From Paractinoplanes brasiliensis (GTDB lineage Bacteria; Actinomycetota; Actinomycetes; Mycobacteriales; Micromonosporaceae): a stretch of DNA of 64,000 nucleotides. The stretch spans positions 4,074,001 through 4,138,000 of the forward strand of contig NZ_SNWR01000001.1 of assembly GCF_004362215.1 (NCBI RefSeq). Direction: 5' to 3'. Below are positions 35,154 through 43,430 of the stretch, piece after piece; the stretch's first letter is position 1; each line of letters starts with the position of its first letter. Position numbers and translations under genes: made by a program. The notes below the pieces were generated by a model. The model was given only the letters and a program-made list of their open reading frames with translations, was not told where the DNA came from and ran no database searches.

Positions 35154-35642
35154 ATGTCCGACGTAACGGTTCTTCCTGGCACCCTGGCCGTCCGCAACCT
35201 CTTCGAGGACCTGCTCGGCCGGGAGGTGACCGTCAGCCCCGGTGAGCCTCTCAGCGCAGATGAGATTCCCACCTCGACGGTCGCGATTTTCATCGACACC
35301 GCGCAGAACATCTATGCCGTCCTCGGGATGGAGCTCGCCCTGGCGGCCAACGCCGGCGCCGCGCTCGGCCTGCTTCCCGCCGGCGCTGCCGAGGACAGCA
35401 TCGACGACAAGGAGCTCTACCCGAACCTCGCCGAGAACGTGGGCGAGCTGTGCAACGTCCTGACCAGCCTGCTCAACCGCGAGGGTGGCCCGCACATCAA
35501 GCTCCACCAGGTCGTCTACCCCGGCGAGCCGCTGCCCGCCGACGCCCGGGCCCACCTGTTGGCCCTCGGCCGGCGGGTCGACCTGCTCGTCGACGTCAAC
35601 CGGTACGGCAAGGGAAAGCTCAGCCTCTCGCTGGCGCCCTGA
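35154..35642 (+). CDS. CheC/CheX-like protein, possibly a second phosphatase
   Basis: This is a 162-residue protein with no signal peptide. The segment PNLAENVGELCNVLTSLLN resembles the CheC/CheX active-site helix (ENVGELCN carries Glu and Asn with three-residue spacing), and the surrounding beta strands VAIFIDTAQNIYAVLGMELAL fit the same fold. It ends the chemotaxis operon and is followed by a strong terminator. The assignment to CheX-like phosphatase is moderate. Confidence 0.6.
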   Translation: MSDVTVLPGTLAVRNLFEDLLGREVTVSPGEPLSADEIPTSTVAIFIDTAQNIYAVLGMELALAANAGAALGLLPAGAAEDSIDDKELYPNLAENVGELCNVLTSLLNREGGPHIKLHQVVYPGEPLPADARAHLLALGRRVDLLVDVNRYGKGKLSLSLAP

Positions 35643-35657
35643 TCACGTACGCACGCA

Positions 35658-35686
35658 GAAGGGCCCGCCGATCCGGCGGGCCCTTC
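35658..35686 (+). terminator. terminator of the chemotaxis operon
   Basis: A perfect 13-bp stem (GAAGGGCCCGCCG with CGGCGGGCCCTTC) and 3-nt loop begins 15 bp after the last che-operon stop codon. It is followed by CTCGTGTTG, which contains few Ts. Confidence 0.85.
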
Positions 35687-35689
35687 CTC

Positions 35690-35742
35690 GTGTTGCCGGA
35701 CGGGTTCGATCCGGTGCTAAGCAAAGTGCCGACCCGGCCGAA
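35690..35742 (+). promoter_or_regulatory. FliA-type promoter of flgD-flgE with a degenerate TcrA-like repeat
   Basis: The promoter is CTAA (35717-35720), 16 bp, GCCGAA (35737-35742), one base off CTCA in the -35. Upstream at 35690-35707 the minus strand reads GAACCCG-N4-GCAACAC, an imperfect GCA(A/C)CCG-N4 direct repeat in reversed orientation, 9 bp from the -35. A transcript would start near 35750, about 30 bp before flgD. Confidence 0.6.
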
Positions 35743-35778
35743 GCAACCTTTGAAGTGCTTTACGGACGGGAGCAACCT

Positions 35779-36237
35779 ATGACCTCGGCGACCCCAGGAG
35801 TCTTCGGCGCCGGCGCCACCGCGGCGGCCGGCGCCGGGGCGGCCAAGGAAAAGAGCAAAACCCTCGGCGACCGGGACACCTTCCTGAAGCTCCTGGTGGC
35901 CCAGCTGAAGTACCAGGACCCCAGCAAGCCGGCCGACTCCACCCAGTTCCTGGCCCAGACCGCCCAGTTCACCCAGGTGGAAAAGCTGGAAGGCATCGCC
36001 GACATGCTCAAGGGCCAGCAGTTGATCACTGCCAGCTCCCTGGTCGGCAAGACCGTGGAATACATGGACCCCTTCGGCGCCAAAGCCACCGGGGTCATCT
36101 CCGCGGCCAAGCTCAACGGCGACAGCGAACCGATACTTCGGATCGGGAACACGGAAGTGCAGCTGTCCAAGGTCATGGAGGTCCAGGAGCCGGCGCAGCC
36201 GGCCACGGACACGACCGCACAGACGCCCAAGCCGTAA
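35779..36237 (+). CDS. flgD: flagellar hook cap/scaffold protein FlgD (short form)
   Basis: This is a 152-residue protein. The N-terminal scaffold segment FLKLLVAQLKYQDPSKPADS with FLAQTAQFTQVEKL is a clear FlgD signature. A short beta-rich tail VGKTVEYMDPFGAKATGVI follows. It lacks most of the Tudor/FNIII C-terminal domain present in 220-residue enterobacterial FlgD. FlgD caps the growing hook and is secreted by the flagellar exporter. It is cotranscribed with flgE, 24 bp downstream. Confidence 0.93.
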   Translation: MTSATPGVFGAGATAAAGAGAAKEKSKTLGDRDTFLKLLVAQLKYQDPSKPADSTQFLAQTAQFTQVEKLEGIADMLKGQQLITASSLVGKTVEYMDPFGAKATGVISAAKLNGDSEPILRIGNTEVQLSKVMEVQEPAQPATDTTAQTPKP

Positions 36238-36261
36238 TTCTCAACCGCAAAGGAACGATTC

Positions 36262-37545
36262 ATGCTGCGCTCGCTCTATTCCGGTATCAGCGGCCTGCAC
36301 GCGCATCAGCAGATGATGGACGTCACCGGTAACAACATCGCCAACGTCAACACCGTCGGTTTCAAGGCCAGCTCGGTCCAGTTCCAGGACACGCTCAGCC
36401 AGATCACGGGCGCGGCCGGGGCGCCGCAGAACGGGCAGGCTGGGACGAACCCGGCGCAGGTGGGCCTCGGCGTCCGCAACGCCAGCATCACGTCGAACTT
36501 CAGCCAGGGCTCGGCCCAGGCCACCGGCAAGGCCGGCGACATGATGATCCAGGGTGACGGCTTCTTCATCACGCGTCGCGGCAACGAGGAGCTCTACAGC
36601 CGGGCCGGATCGTTCTTCTTCGACGCCAACGGCATGCTGGCCACCGCGACCGGCGATCCGGTGCAGGGCTGGACCGCCGACGAGGACGGTGTGGTCAACC
36701 CGGCCGCCAAGCCCGATGACATCAAGATGCCCCTGGGCAAGAGCATCTCGCCGGTGGCCACCAGCACCGTCGAGATGAAGGGCAACCTGACCAACGACCT
36801 GCCCGAGGGCGTCACCGACCCGACCACCATCCCTGCCATCGAGATCCCCTTCAAGGCTTTCGACAAGACCGGCAACCCGGTCAGCCTCTCGGCGAAGTTC
36901 ACGCGCACCACCGCGGACCCCACCGCTTCCATTCAGGACTGGACCGTGGAGCTTACGAAGTCGGGCGAGGCCGGGCCGACTCCGGCCATCACGGCGACGA
37001 TCCAGTTCGAGGACGGCAAGCCGGTCGTCACCCCGCCGGCCACGCGGGCGTCGCTGTCGTTCGCGGGGGTCGACACGATCGCTCCGAACCTGAGCACCAC
37101 CCTCGACGTCGATGCCAACGATCTGACGATGTTCCACGGGCTGAGCGAGGCACGGGTTTCGGACTCGAACGGCAACGCGGCCGGCACCCTGGCCTCGCTG
37201 ACCTACACCGTCTCGGACACCGGCCAGATCGTCGGCGCCTTCAGCAACGGCCAGAAGAAGGTGCTCGGCCAGGTCGCCCTGGCCACCTTCAAGAACGTCA
37301 ACGGCCTGGAGAAGACCGGCGACTCGATGTGGCGCTCGACCGTCAACTCCGGCCTGGCCCAGATCGGCACGCCGACCAGCGCCGGCCTCGGCCAAGTGAT
37401 CAGCGGCGCGCTCGAGATGTCGAACGTCGACCTGGCGCAGGAGTTCACCAACCTGGTCGTGGCGCAGCGCGGCTTCCAGGCGAACTCCCGCATCATCACG
37501 ACCTCCGACGAGCTGCTCCAGGAGCTCGTCAGCATGAAGCGGTAA
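36262..37545 (+). CDS. flgE: flagellar hook protein FlgE
   Basis: This is a 427-residue protein with both rod-hook end regions: an N-terminal SLYSGISGLHAHQQMMDVTG and NNIANVNTVGFKAS, and a C-terminal SNVDLAQEFTNLVVAQRGFQANSRIITTSD. The middle is a beta-rich variable domain. It forms the universal joint of the flagellum. A hairpin terminator follows the gene, so flgD-flgE is a self-contained unit. Confidence 0.95.
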   Translation: MLRSLYSGISGLHAHQQMMDVTGNNIANVNTVGFKASSVQFQDTLSQITGAAGAPQNGQAGTNPAQVGLGVRNASITSNFSQGSAQATGKAGDMMIQGDGFFITRRGNEELYSRAGSFFFDANGMLATATGDPVQGWTADEDGVVNPAAKPDDIKMPLGKSISPVATSTVEMKGNLTNDLPEGVTDPTTIPAIEIPFKAFDKTGNPVSLSAKFTRTTADPTASIQDWTVELTKSGEAGPTPAITATIQFEDGKPVVTPPATRASLSFAGVDTIAPNLSTTLDVDANDLTMFHGLSEARVSDSNGNAAGTLASLTYTVSDTGQIVGAFSNGQKKVLGQVALATFKNVNGLEKTGDSMWRSTVNSGLAQIGTPTSAGLGQVISGALEMSNVDLAQEFTNLVVAQRGFQANSRIITTSDELLQELVSMKR

Positions 37546-37572
37546 ACCGTAATCCCCACGAGCACGGCCCCG

Positions 37573-37606
37573 GGCCGGGGCAGGCGCATCCGCGTCTGCC
37601 CCGGCC
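37573..37606 (+). terminator. terminator after flgE
   Basis: A 15-bp stem with one G-T wobble (GGCCGGGGCAGGCGC and GCGTCTGCCCCGGCC) and an ATCC tetraloop lies 27 bp after the flgE stop codon. Confidence 0.8.
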
Positions 37607-37628
37607 GTCGTCGTTCCGAGCCGTCCCT

Positions 37629-37680
37629 GCACCCGTACGGCCACCGGTTGGATCTCATCGGCAACCGGGGTCAGGCCGAA
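37629..37680 (+). promoter_or_regulatory. FliA-type promoter of flbD-motA-motB-fliL with TcrA-box-like repeat
   Basis: CTCA (37654-37657), 17 bp, GCCGAA (37675-37680) is a close match to the flagellar consensus. Just upstream, GCACCCG-TACG-GCCACCG (37629-37646) is an 11-bp-period direct repeat with one mismatch in the second half. It ends 7 bp before the -35, the same gap as at flgB. The start codon of flbD lies 67 bp downstream of the -10. Confidence 0.65.
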
Positions 37681-37747
37681 ACACATATCGAGGGCCACGG
37701 ACGGCCTGCCGGCCCAGGTAAACACCACCACCCAAGGACGGACGTCA

Positions 37748-38035
37748 GTGATCCTCGTAACCCGCATCAACGGTGCCGTGTTCGCCCTGAACCCTGACCT
37801 GGTCGAGCGCGCCGACTGCACGCCCGACACGGTCATCACGCTGGTCGACGGCACCAAGTACGTCATTGCCGAGTCCGTGCCCGAATTCATCGACTCCGTG
37901 CGGCACTACCGCGCTTCGCTCATCGCCCAGGCAAGTCGTCTCGAGGCTGAGCCTGCCAACACCCACTCCTCCGCCCCGTCGGTTGACAACGACGACGACG
38001 CCAAGGTGCTCCCGCTGCACCGGAATGGACGCTGA
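37748..38035 (+). CDS. flbD: FlbD-family small flagellar protein
   Basis: This is a 95-residue protein starting at GTG 37748. It has the FlbD core ILVTRINGAVFALNPDLVER and the TVITLVDGTKYVIAESV strand pair. The last 35 residues are polar. FlbD-type proteins (swrD family) in Gram-positives raise stator power or torque by acting on MotA/MotB, consistent with its position directly before motA (one-base overlap). Confidence 0.88.
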   Translation: MILVTRINGAVFALNPDLVERADCTPDTVITLVDGTKYVIAESVPEFIDSVRHYRASLIAQASRLEAEPANTHSSAPSVDNDDDAKVLPLHRNGR

Positions 38036-38826
38036 TGGACATCTCAACCATCATCGGTGTAGTCGGCGGCCTCGCCATCGTCTTCATCGTTCAGATCCTC
38101 GAGGGCGGCTCCCCGACCTCCATCCTCCTGATCCCCTCGATGCTTCTGGTGTTCGGCGGCGGCTTCGCGGCCGCCATGGCCGGCGGCGTCATGAAGGACT
38201 GGACCGGCGTCGGCGCCCAGCTGAACCGGGCGTTCACCCAGAAGGTCACGCCGCCCACCCAGCTGGTCGACGAGGTCGTCAAGCTGGCCGAGCGGGCCCG
38301 CCGCGAGGGCCTGCTGGCGCTGGAGGACGCGGTCAAGACGGTGCAGCACCCGTTCCTCAAGCGCGGTCTGCAGCTGGCCATCGACGGCACCGACCCCGAT
38401 GAGCTGCACGACATCCTGCACGCCGAGATCGCCGCGAAGAAGAAGTCGGACAAGGCCGGCGCCAAGCTGTTCGAGAACATGGGCGGTTACGCGCCGACCA
38501 TCGGCATCGTGGGCACGGTCATGGGCCTCGTGCACGTGCTCGAGAACCTCGACCAGCCCGACACCCTCGGTCACTCGATCGCCGCGGCGTTCTGCGCCAC
38601 CCTCTGGGGTGTTCTCAGCGCCAACCTGATGTGGCTGCCCATCGCCTCCCGGCTCGGCCGGCTGAGCAACGTCGAGGCCGAGGAGATGGAGTTGGTCGTC
38701 GACGGTGTCCTGGCCATCCAGGCCGGCTCCAACCCGCGCCTCGTGGCGCAGAAGCTCCGTAGCCTCCTCCCGCCGGACGAGGCCAAGAAGGCCGAGGCGG
38801 CCGCGAACACGAAGAGGGCGGCCTGA
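38035..38826 (+). CDS. motA: flagellar motor stator protein MotA
   Basis: This is a 263-residue membrane protein with four transmembrane helices: two at the N-terminus (residues 3-20 and 29-48) and two in the second half (around 150-172 and 180-205). A large cytoplasmic loop contains the basic and acidic residues that contact FliG. GGYAPTIGIVGTVMGLVHVL is the typical MotA helix 3. It forms the proton channel with MotB, encoded 4 bp downstream. Confidence 0.95.
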   Translation: MDISTIIGVVGGLAIVFIVQILEGGSPTSILLIPSMLLVFGGGFAAAMAGGVMKDWTGVGAQLNRAFTQKVTPPTQLVDEVVKLAERARREGLLALEDAVKTVQHPFLKRGLQLAIDGTDPDELHDILHAEIAAKKKSDKAGAKLFENMGGYAPTIGIVGTVMGLVHVLENLDQPDTLGHSIAAAFCATLWGVLSANLMWLPIASRLGRLSNVEAEEMELVVDGVLAIQAGSNPRLVAQKLRSLLPPDEAKKAEAAANTKRAA

Positions 38827-38830
38827 CGCT

Positions 38831-39847
38831 ATGAGCGGTGGCGGGGGTAAGCGTAAGAAAGCGCACGAGGAGCACGAGGAGCACGTCAATCACGAGCGCT
38901 GGCTCGTGTCGTACGCGGACATGCTGACCCTGCTGTTCGTTCTGTTCGTGGTCCTGTACTCCATGAGCGACGTCAACATGAAGAAGTTCGCCCAACTGGC
39001 GTCCGGTCTGTCAGCCGGGTTCGGCGCCCAGAGCGTCGCCTTCCAGGGGCAGACCGGCCCGATGGACGGGTCCGGCAACTCCGCCGAGATCGTGCAGATC
39101 GACCCGGGCGCCAACCCTGGCGACGGCAAGGCGGGCGCCTCCAACCTGACCGCCAAGCAGCAGGAGGCGGTCAAGGCCGCGATGGCAGCCGAGTCCCGCA
39201 AGAAGGCTTCGCAGAACGCTCAGGCGGCTGCCAAGGAGGCTGAGAACCTCAAGAAGATCGAGAACAAGATCGCCGACGCGCTGGCGGCGCAGAAGCTGCT
39301 CGGGTCGGTGCAGTTCGTCGTCGACCGGCGTGGCCTGGTGGTCACCATCCTGACCAACGAGGTCGTCTTCGCCGGCAACCGTGCCGACCTGCGGCCCGGC
39401 GGCAAGAAGATCCTCGACGCGATCGCCCCCGCCCTGGTCAAACTGCCCAACAACATCGAGGTCGACGGCAACACCAACCAGCTCAATGCCAGGACCACCT
39501 TCTACCCCAGCGGATGGGAACTGAGCGCGGCCCGTGCCTCGACGACAGTTCGGTACCTGGTGGGCCACGGCATCGCCAAGAACCGGATGAGCGCGGTCGG
39601 TTTCTCCGACACCAAGCCGCTCATCGACCCGTCCGACCCCCGCTCGATCACCATGAACCGCCGGGTCGACGTCGTCATCCTGACCACCCTCAACGCCGAG
39701 CAGGCAGCGCTGCTGCCGGCGGCGGCCGGGGCCGACAACAAGCTGCACCCGGGACAAACCTCAGCTGCAGCCAAGGCTGCTCAACCGGCCGGATCGACGA
39801 CCGATAACAAGAGCGAATCCACCGATACCAACCCGACGCACGACTGA
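38831..39847 (+). CDS. motB: flagellar motor stator protein MotB
   Basis: This is a 338-residue protein starting at ATG 38831. A basic/acidic cytoplasmic N-terminus leads to one transmembrane helix, residues about 28-48 (SYADMLTLLFVLFVVLYSMS), with the proton-binding Asp in YADM. A linker follows, then a C-terminal OmpA-like peptidoglycan-binding domain with WELSAARASTTVRYLV and AVGFSDTKPL. It anchors the stator to the wall. Confidence 0.95.
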   Translation: MSGGGGKRKKAHEEHEEHVNHERWLVSYADMLTLLFVLFVVLYSMSDVNMKKFAQLASGLSAGFGAQSVAFQGQTGPMDGSGNSAEIVQIDPGANPGDGKAGASNLTAKQQEAVKAAMAAESRKKASQNAQAAAKEAENLKKIENKIADALAAQKLLGSVQFVVDRRGLVVTILTNEVVFAGNRADLRPGGKKILDAIAPALVKLPNNIEVDGNTNQLNARTTFYPSGWELSAARASTTVRYLVGHGIAKNRMSAVGFSDTKPLIDPSDPRSITMNRRVDVVILTTLNAEQAALLPAAAGADNKLHPGQTSAAAKAAQPAGSTTDNKSESTDTNPTHD

Positions 39848-39859
39848 GAGGAGCTTTCG

Positions 39860-40315
39860 ATGAGCAAGGACGAGACGACTACCGCCGCCGACGCCCCCAA
39901 GAAGTCCAAGAAGATGCTTATGATCATCGTTATCGCCGCAGTGGTGCTGCTGGGCGGTGGCGGCGCCGGGGCGTTCTTCATGCTGAAGGGCGACAAGGCC
40001 GAGGCCGCGCCGGTCAAGGGCAGCGTGGTGGCCCTCGAAGAGGCGATGACGATCAACCTGGCCGACGGTCACTACCTCAAGCTGAACTTCTCGCTGCAGC
40101 AGACCGCGGACGCCGGCTCCGAGTCGGTCGACACCAGCGAGGCGCGGGAGCTGGCGATCGACGAGTACACCGGCAAGACCCTGGCCGAGCTCTCCACCGA
40201 GAAGGGCCGCGAGGAGCTCAAGGCCGAGCTCACCTCGAAGATCGTGAAGGCGTACACCGAGGACGGCAAGAAGATGGTGATGGGGCTCTACTTCACCTCG
40301 TTCGTCACCCAGTGA
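39860..40315 (+). CDS. fliL: flagellar basal-body associated protein FliL
   Basis: This is a 151-residue protein with a single transmembrane helix (residues about 15-40, MLMIIVIAAVVLLGGGGAG) and an extracytoplasmic FliL domain ending in VMGLYFTSFVTQ. FliL forms rings around the stator and stabilises it. It ends the flbD-motA-motB unit; a tight TTCG hairpin follows. Confidence 0.92.
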   Translation: MSKDETTTAADAPKKSKKMLMIIVIAAVVLLGGGGAGAFFMLKGDKAEAAPVKGSVVALEEAMTINLADGHYLKLNFSLQQTADAGSESVDTSEARELAIDEYTGKTLAELSTEKGREELKAELTSKIVKAYTEDGKKMVMGLYFTSFVTQ

Positions 40316-40330
40316 CTCGTTGACGCCGGC

Positions 40331-40358
40331 GGGCGGGTTCACTTCGGTGAACCCGCCC
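40331..40358 (+). terminator. TTCG-tetraloop terminator after fliL
   Basis: A perfect 12-bp stem (GGGCGGGTTCAC and GTGAACCCGCCC) with a TTCG tetraloop lies 15 bp after the fliL stop codon. TTCG loops give especially stable hairpins. Confidence 0.85.
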
Positions 40359-40392
40359 ATCCGGCTTCACGGGGTCAAAAACGGTCCTCCCG

Positions 40393-40418
40393 CTCAGCCG
40401 CTCCGGAAACGAGCCGAT
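40393..40418 (+). promoter_or_regulatory. FliA-type promoter of fliM
   Basis: CTCA (40393-40396), 16 bp, GCCGAT (40413-40418). The -10 ends only 9 bp before the GTG start of fliM, so the transcript would have almost no leader. Confidence 0.65.
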
Positions 40419-40427
40419 GGGGACAAC

Positions 40428-41375
40428 GTGACCAACGCCGCACGTACCCCGGGCCGGATATCCCGCCGCGGCCAGGGCGCCGGGCCGACCGCGTACGACT
40501 TCCGCAAGCCGATCAAACTGTCCCGTGAACACGTCCGTACGCTGCAGATCGCCTTCGAGACGTACGCGCGCAGCTGCGGGACCCTGCTCACGACGCGTCT
40601 GCGCGCGGTCAGCAACGTCACGCTCGCCTCGATCGAGCAGCTGAACTACGACGAGTACGTCGCGGCTCTGAACAACCCCACGGTCATCGCCTTGGTCGTG
40701 CTCGATCCGCTGCCCAGCACGGCCCTGATGGAGATCTCCACCTCGGCCTCGATGACCGCGATCGATCATATGCTGGGCGGGCCGGGCGGCCCCCAGCCCG
40801 AGCGGCCGCTGACCGAGGTCGAGATGCCCCTGTTGCGCGGCCTGCTGGAGCGGATGCTCGGCGAGCTGCGGTACGGCTTCGAGACGCTGGTCGACATCCA
40901 CCCCAAGCTCAAGGACATCGAGTACAACGCGCAGTTCCTCCGGGCCCACCAGCCCGGTGACGCCTGCGTGGTCGCCTCGTTCGACGTCAAGATCGGCGGC
41001 GAGGAGACGATGCACACGTTCTGCCTGCCGTTCACCACGATCCTGCCGGTGCTGTCGCGCACCGAGACGGTCGTGCTGAGCGATGCCGAGCGGATGGCCA
41101 AGGACGTGGCGATGCGCAACCTGACCGCCGGCCTCTCCGCCGCCCCGCTCGATGTTGCGGTGCGATTCCAGCCCATCCGCATGCGTACCGATGACATCGT
41201 GGACCTACGTCCCGGAGACGTCGTCCCGTTGAACCACCCGACGAGCCGGCCGCTCGAGGTAACGGTCAACGAGACCGTTTTCGCCCATGCAGTTCCCGGT
41301 AACCAGGGTGCTCGGCTCGCCTGTCTCGTCGTGCCGGCCCCCAAGGATTCGCCCAAGGAGCCTGGTCGCCCATGA
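40428..41375 (+). CDS. fliM: flagellar switch protein FliM (short N-terminus)
   Basis: This is a 315-residue protein starting at GTG 40428. The middle domain begins with YDFRKPIKLSREHVRTLQ and contains LDPLPSTALMEIS and HMLGGPGG, typical of FliM. The C-terminal SpoA/FliN-like domain is LDVAVRFQPIRMRTDDIVDLRPGD. The N-terminal EIDALL-type CheY-binding peptide found in most FliM proteins is not visible; the first 25 residues are basic (GRISRRGQGAGPTA). It binds FliG and FliN in the C-ring. Confidence 0.93.
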   Translation: MTNAARTPGRISRRGQGAGPTAYDFRKPIKLSREHVRTLQIAFETYARSCGTLLTTRLRAVSNVTLASIEQLNYDEYVAALNNPTVIALVVLDPLPSTALMEISTSASMTAIDHMLGGPGGPQPERPLTEVEMPLLRGLLERMLGELRYGFETLVDIHPKLKDIEYNAQFLRAHQPGDACVVASFDVKIGGEETMHTFCLPFTTILPVLSRTETVVLSDAERMAKDVAMRNLTAGLSAAPLDVAVRFQPIRMRTDDIVDLRPGDVVPLNHPTSRPLEVTVNETVFAHAVPGNQGARLACLVVPAPKDSPKEPGRP

Positions 41376-42130
41376 CCGCACCCACCATCACCGCGCCGCA
41401 GCTGGCGCTGGCCCGGAACGCGGCCGAGGCCGCGCTGGGCGTCCTTCCCACCAGCCGGCCCCTGGCGGTCGGCGATCCGATCGCCGCCGGCGCCGACATC
41501 CTGACGGAGGGGCAGGCGATCACCGCCCGGTTCAGCGGCGCGGCGGCCGGCGAGGTCGTCGTGGTGGTCGGACAGGACCTGGCGGACGCGCTCAAGGAGA
41601 GCCCGCTCGGCGAGCTCGACCTGACCGCCGCGGTGCGGCCGGCCCTCGAGGCCGCGGCCCGGGTGTTCGGTCCGGTGGTGCTCGATCCCGGCGTCGTGAT
41701 GGAACCGCAGGTTGCCCTGAGCGCGATCGCCGCCAAGGACGACGCCGTGGCGGTGCCGCTGGTCGAGGGGTCCGCCATCCGCGCCGTGCTGGCCCTCGCG
41801 CTGAGCCCCTGGCCCTCCGACTTCGCGGGCGGTGGGAACGTCGCCCGGCGCGAGCCCGCTGCGCCCGCGGCGCAACTCAGGGGCGGGCTGGACATGCTGC
41901 ACGACGTCGAGATGGAGGTCTCGGCCGAGCTGGGCCGCACCCGGATGAGCGTACGGGAGCTTTTGTCCCTGTCGCCGGGAGCGATCGTCGAGCTCGACCG
42001 GGCCGCCGGAAGCCCGGCAGATCTGCTGGTCAACGGCCGGCTGATCGCGCGGGGCGAGGTGGTGGTGGTCGACGAGAACTTCGGCATCCGGGTCACCGAG
42101 ATCGTCGCTCCCGGCGCCGAGCGGGAGTAA
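41372..42130 (+). CDS. fliN: flagellar switch protein FliN with long N-terminal extension (FliY-like)
   Basis: This is a 252-residue protein. Residues about 170-248 are the SpoA domain: LHDVEMEVSAELGRTRMSVREL and GEVVVVDENFGIRVTEIV. The first 160 residues are a beta-rich domain that may be a degenerate CheC-like module as in FliY. A strong ExxN phosphatase motif is not seen. It overlaps fliM by four bases. Confidence 0.9.
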   Translation: MTAPTITAPQLALARNAAEAALGVLPTSRPLAVGDPIAAGADILTEGQAITARFSGAAAGEVVVVVGQDLADALKESPLGELDLTAAVRPALEAAARVFGPVVLDPGVVMEPQVALSAIAAKDDAVAVPLVEGSAIRAVLALALSPWPSDFAGGGNVARREPAAPAAQLRGGLDMLHDVEMEVSAELGRTRMSVRELLSLSPGAIVELDRAAGSPADLLVNGRLIARGEVVVVDENFGIRVTEIVAPGAERE

Positions 42131-42135
42131 CGGCC

Positions 42136-42579
42136 TTGCTGGAGCTCGTCCTGCGGATCGGTTTCACGCTCCTCATCATCATGGGGATGATGTGGGGCCT
42201 GGCCCGGCTCGTCCGTCGTCCGTTGCTCGGGCGTGGGCACGGGGCGCTGATGGTGCTCAACCGCCAGCAGCTCTCGCGCGGCGCGGCGGTGGCCGTGGTC
42301 AAGGTGGCCGACCGCGCGATGATCCTGGGGGTCACCGACCAGCAGGTGAGCCTGCTCGGCGAGGCCGAGATCGCGGATTTCGAGCACCACCACGCCGAGC
42401 ATCGCGACCACCTGCAGCTCGACGACGAGCTCGCCGCCGAGCTGGCCAAGGGCCCGGTGGACCTGCCCGGACAGCATCCGGCGGCGCCCCGGCACAGCCG
42501 CCTCGAGGGCTCGATCCTCTCGCCGCGCACGTGGAAGACGGCGGTGGAGTTCCTCCGCGATCGGACCAGCCACCGATGA
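42136..42579 (+). CDS. fliO: flagellar export protein FliO
   Basis: This is a 147-residue protein starting at TTG 42136. One N-terminal transmembrane helix (residues 2-22, LELVLRIGFTLLIIMGMMWG) and the cytoplasmic segment LMVLNRQQLSRGAAVAVVKVADRAMILGVT define FliO. It helps assemble the FliP ring of the export gate. The stop overlaps the fliP start as ATGA. Confidence 0.85.
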   Translation: MLELVLRIGFTLLIIMGMMWGLARLVRRPLLGRGHGALMVLNRQQLSRGAAVAVVKVADRAMILGVTDQQVSLLGEAEIADFEHHHAEHRDHLQLDDELAAELAKGPVDLPGQHPAAPRHSRLEGSILSPRTWKTAVEFLRDRTSHR

Positions 42580-43430
42580 TCAAGCGCGCGCTGTTCCTCT
42601 TGCTGGCGAGCCTGGGTTTTGCGCTCGTGCTGCTGCCGGGCCCGGCGCAGGCCGAGCCTTCCCGTACGCCCGCGGCGCCGGAACGCGCGCCCGCGACCGC
42701 GGTGGTCGCTTTCCCCAAGGCTCCCGCCCCGCCGAGCCCGCCGGCCCGGCCCGGACGCCCCAACATCAACGTCAACATCAACGGCACCAACCCGGACGGC
42801 AGCCGCCCGGCGACATCGCTGATCATCGCGCTGGGGCTGACAGTGCTCTCGGTCGCGCCCGCGTTGCTGCTGCTCTGCACGAGCTTCACCAAGATCTTCA
42901 TGGTGCTCGGCATCACCCGCAACGCGCTCGGCCTGACCAGCATGCCGCCCAATCAGGTGCTGGCCGGGCTGGCCCTGTTCATCAGCCTGTTCATCATGGG
43001 CCCGACCATCTCGTCGATCAACGAGCAGGGCGTGCAGCCCTATCTCAAGGGCGACAAGTCCCAGTCGCAGGCGTTTCGGGACGGCGTGCAGCCGTTGCGC
43101 GACTTCATGTGGCGGACCACCCGCGACGACGAGGTGGCGCTGATGATCAAGCTGTCCGGTGACGAGCGGCCACGCAACCGCGACGACGTCGAGCTGACCA
43201 CGCTGGTGCCGGCGTTCATCCTGTCCGAGCTGCGGGCCGCGTTCATCATCGGCTTCGTCATCTTCATCCCCTTCCTGCTGATCGACATGGTGGTGTCGGC
43301 GTCGCTGATGTCGCTGGGCATGATGATGCTGCCACCGGTCACAGTTGCTTTACCCTTCAAGCTTTTGTTGTTCGTGCTGGTCAACGGCTGGGGGTTGATC
43401 CTCACGGCCCTGGTGGCGTCGTACAGATGA
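42576..43430 (+). CDS. fliP: flagellar export gate protein FliP
   Basis: This is a 284-residue protein with a cleavable signal peptide (residues 1-27, ending PGPAQA) followed by a Pro-rich segment. Four transmembrane helices include LLLLCTSFTKIFMVLGITRNALG and the two C-terminal helices ending GWGLILTALVASYR. FliP forms a pentameric ring with FliQ and FliR. Its stop overlaps the fliR start as ATGA, leaving no room for fliQ. Confidence 0.95.
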   Translation: MIKRALFLLLASLGFALVLLPGPAQAEPSRTPAAPERAPATAVVAFPKAPAPPSPPARPGRPNINVNINGTNPDGSRPATSLIIALGLTVLSVAPALLLLCTSFTKIFMVLGITRNALGLTSMPPNQVLAGLALFISLFIMGPTISSINEQGVQPYLKGDKSQSQAFRDGVQPLRDFMWRTTRDDEVALMIKLSGDERPRNRDDVELTTLVPAFILSELRAAFIIGFVIFIPFLLIDMVVSASLMSLGMMMLPPVTVALPFKLLLFVLVNGWGLILTALVASYR

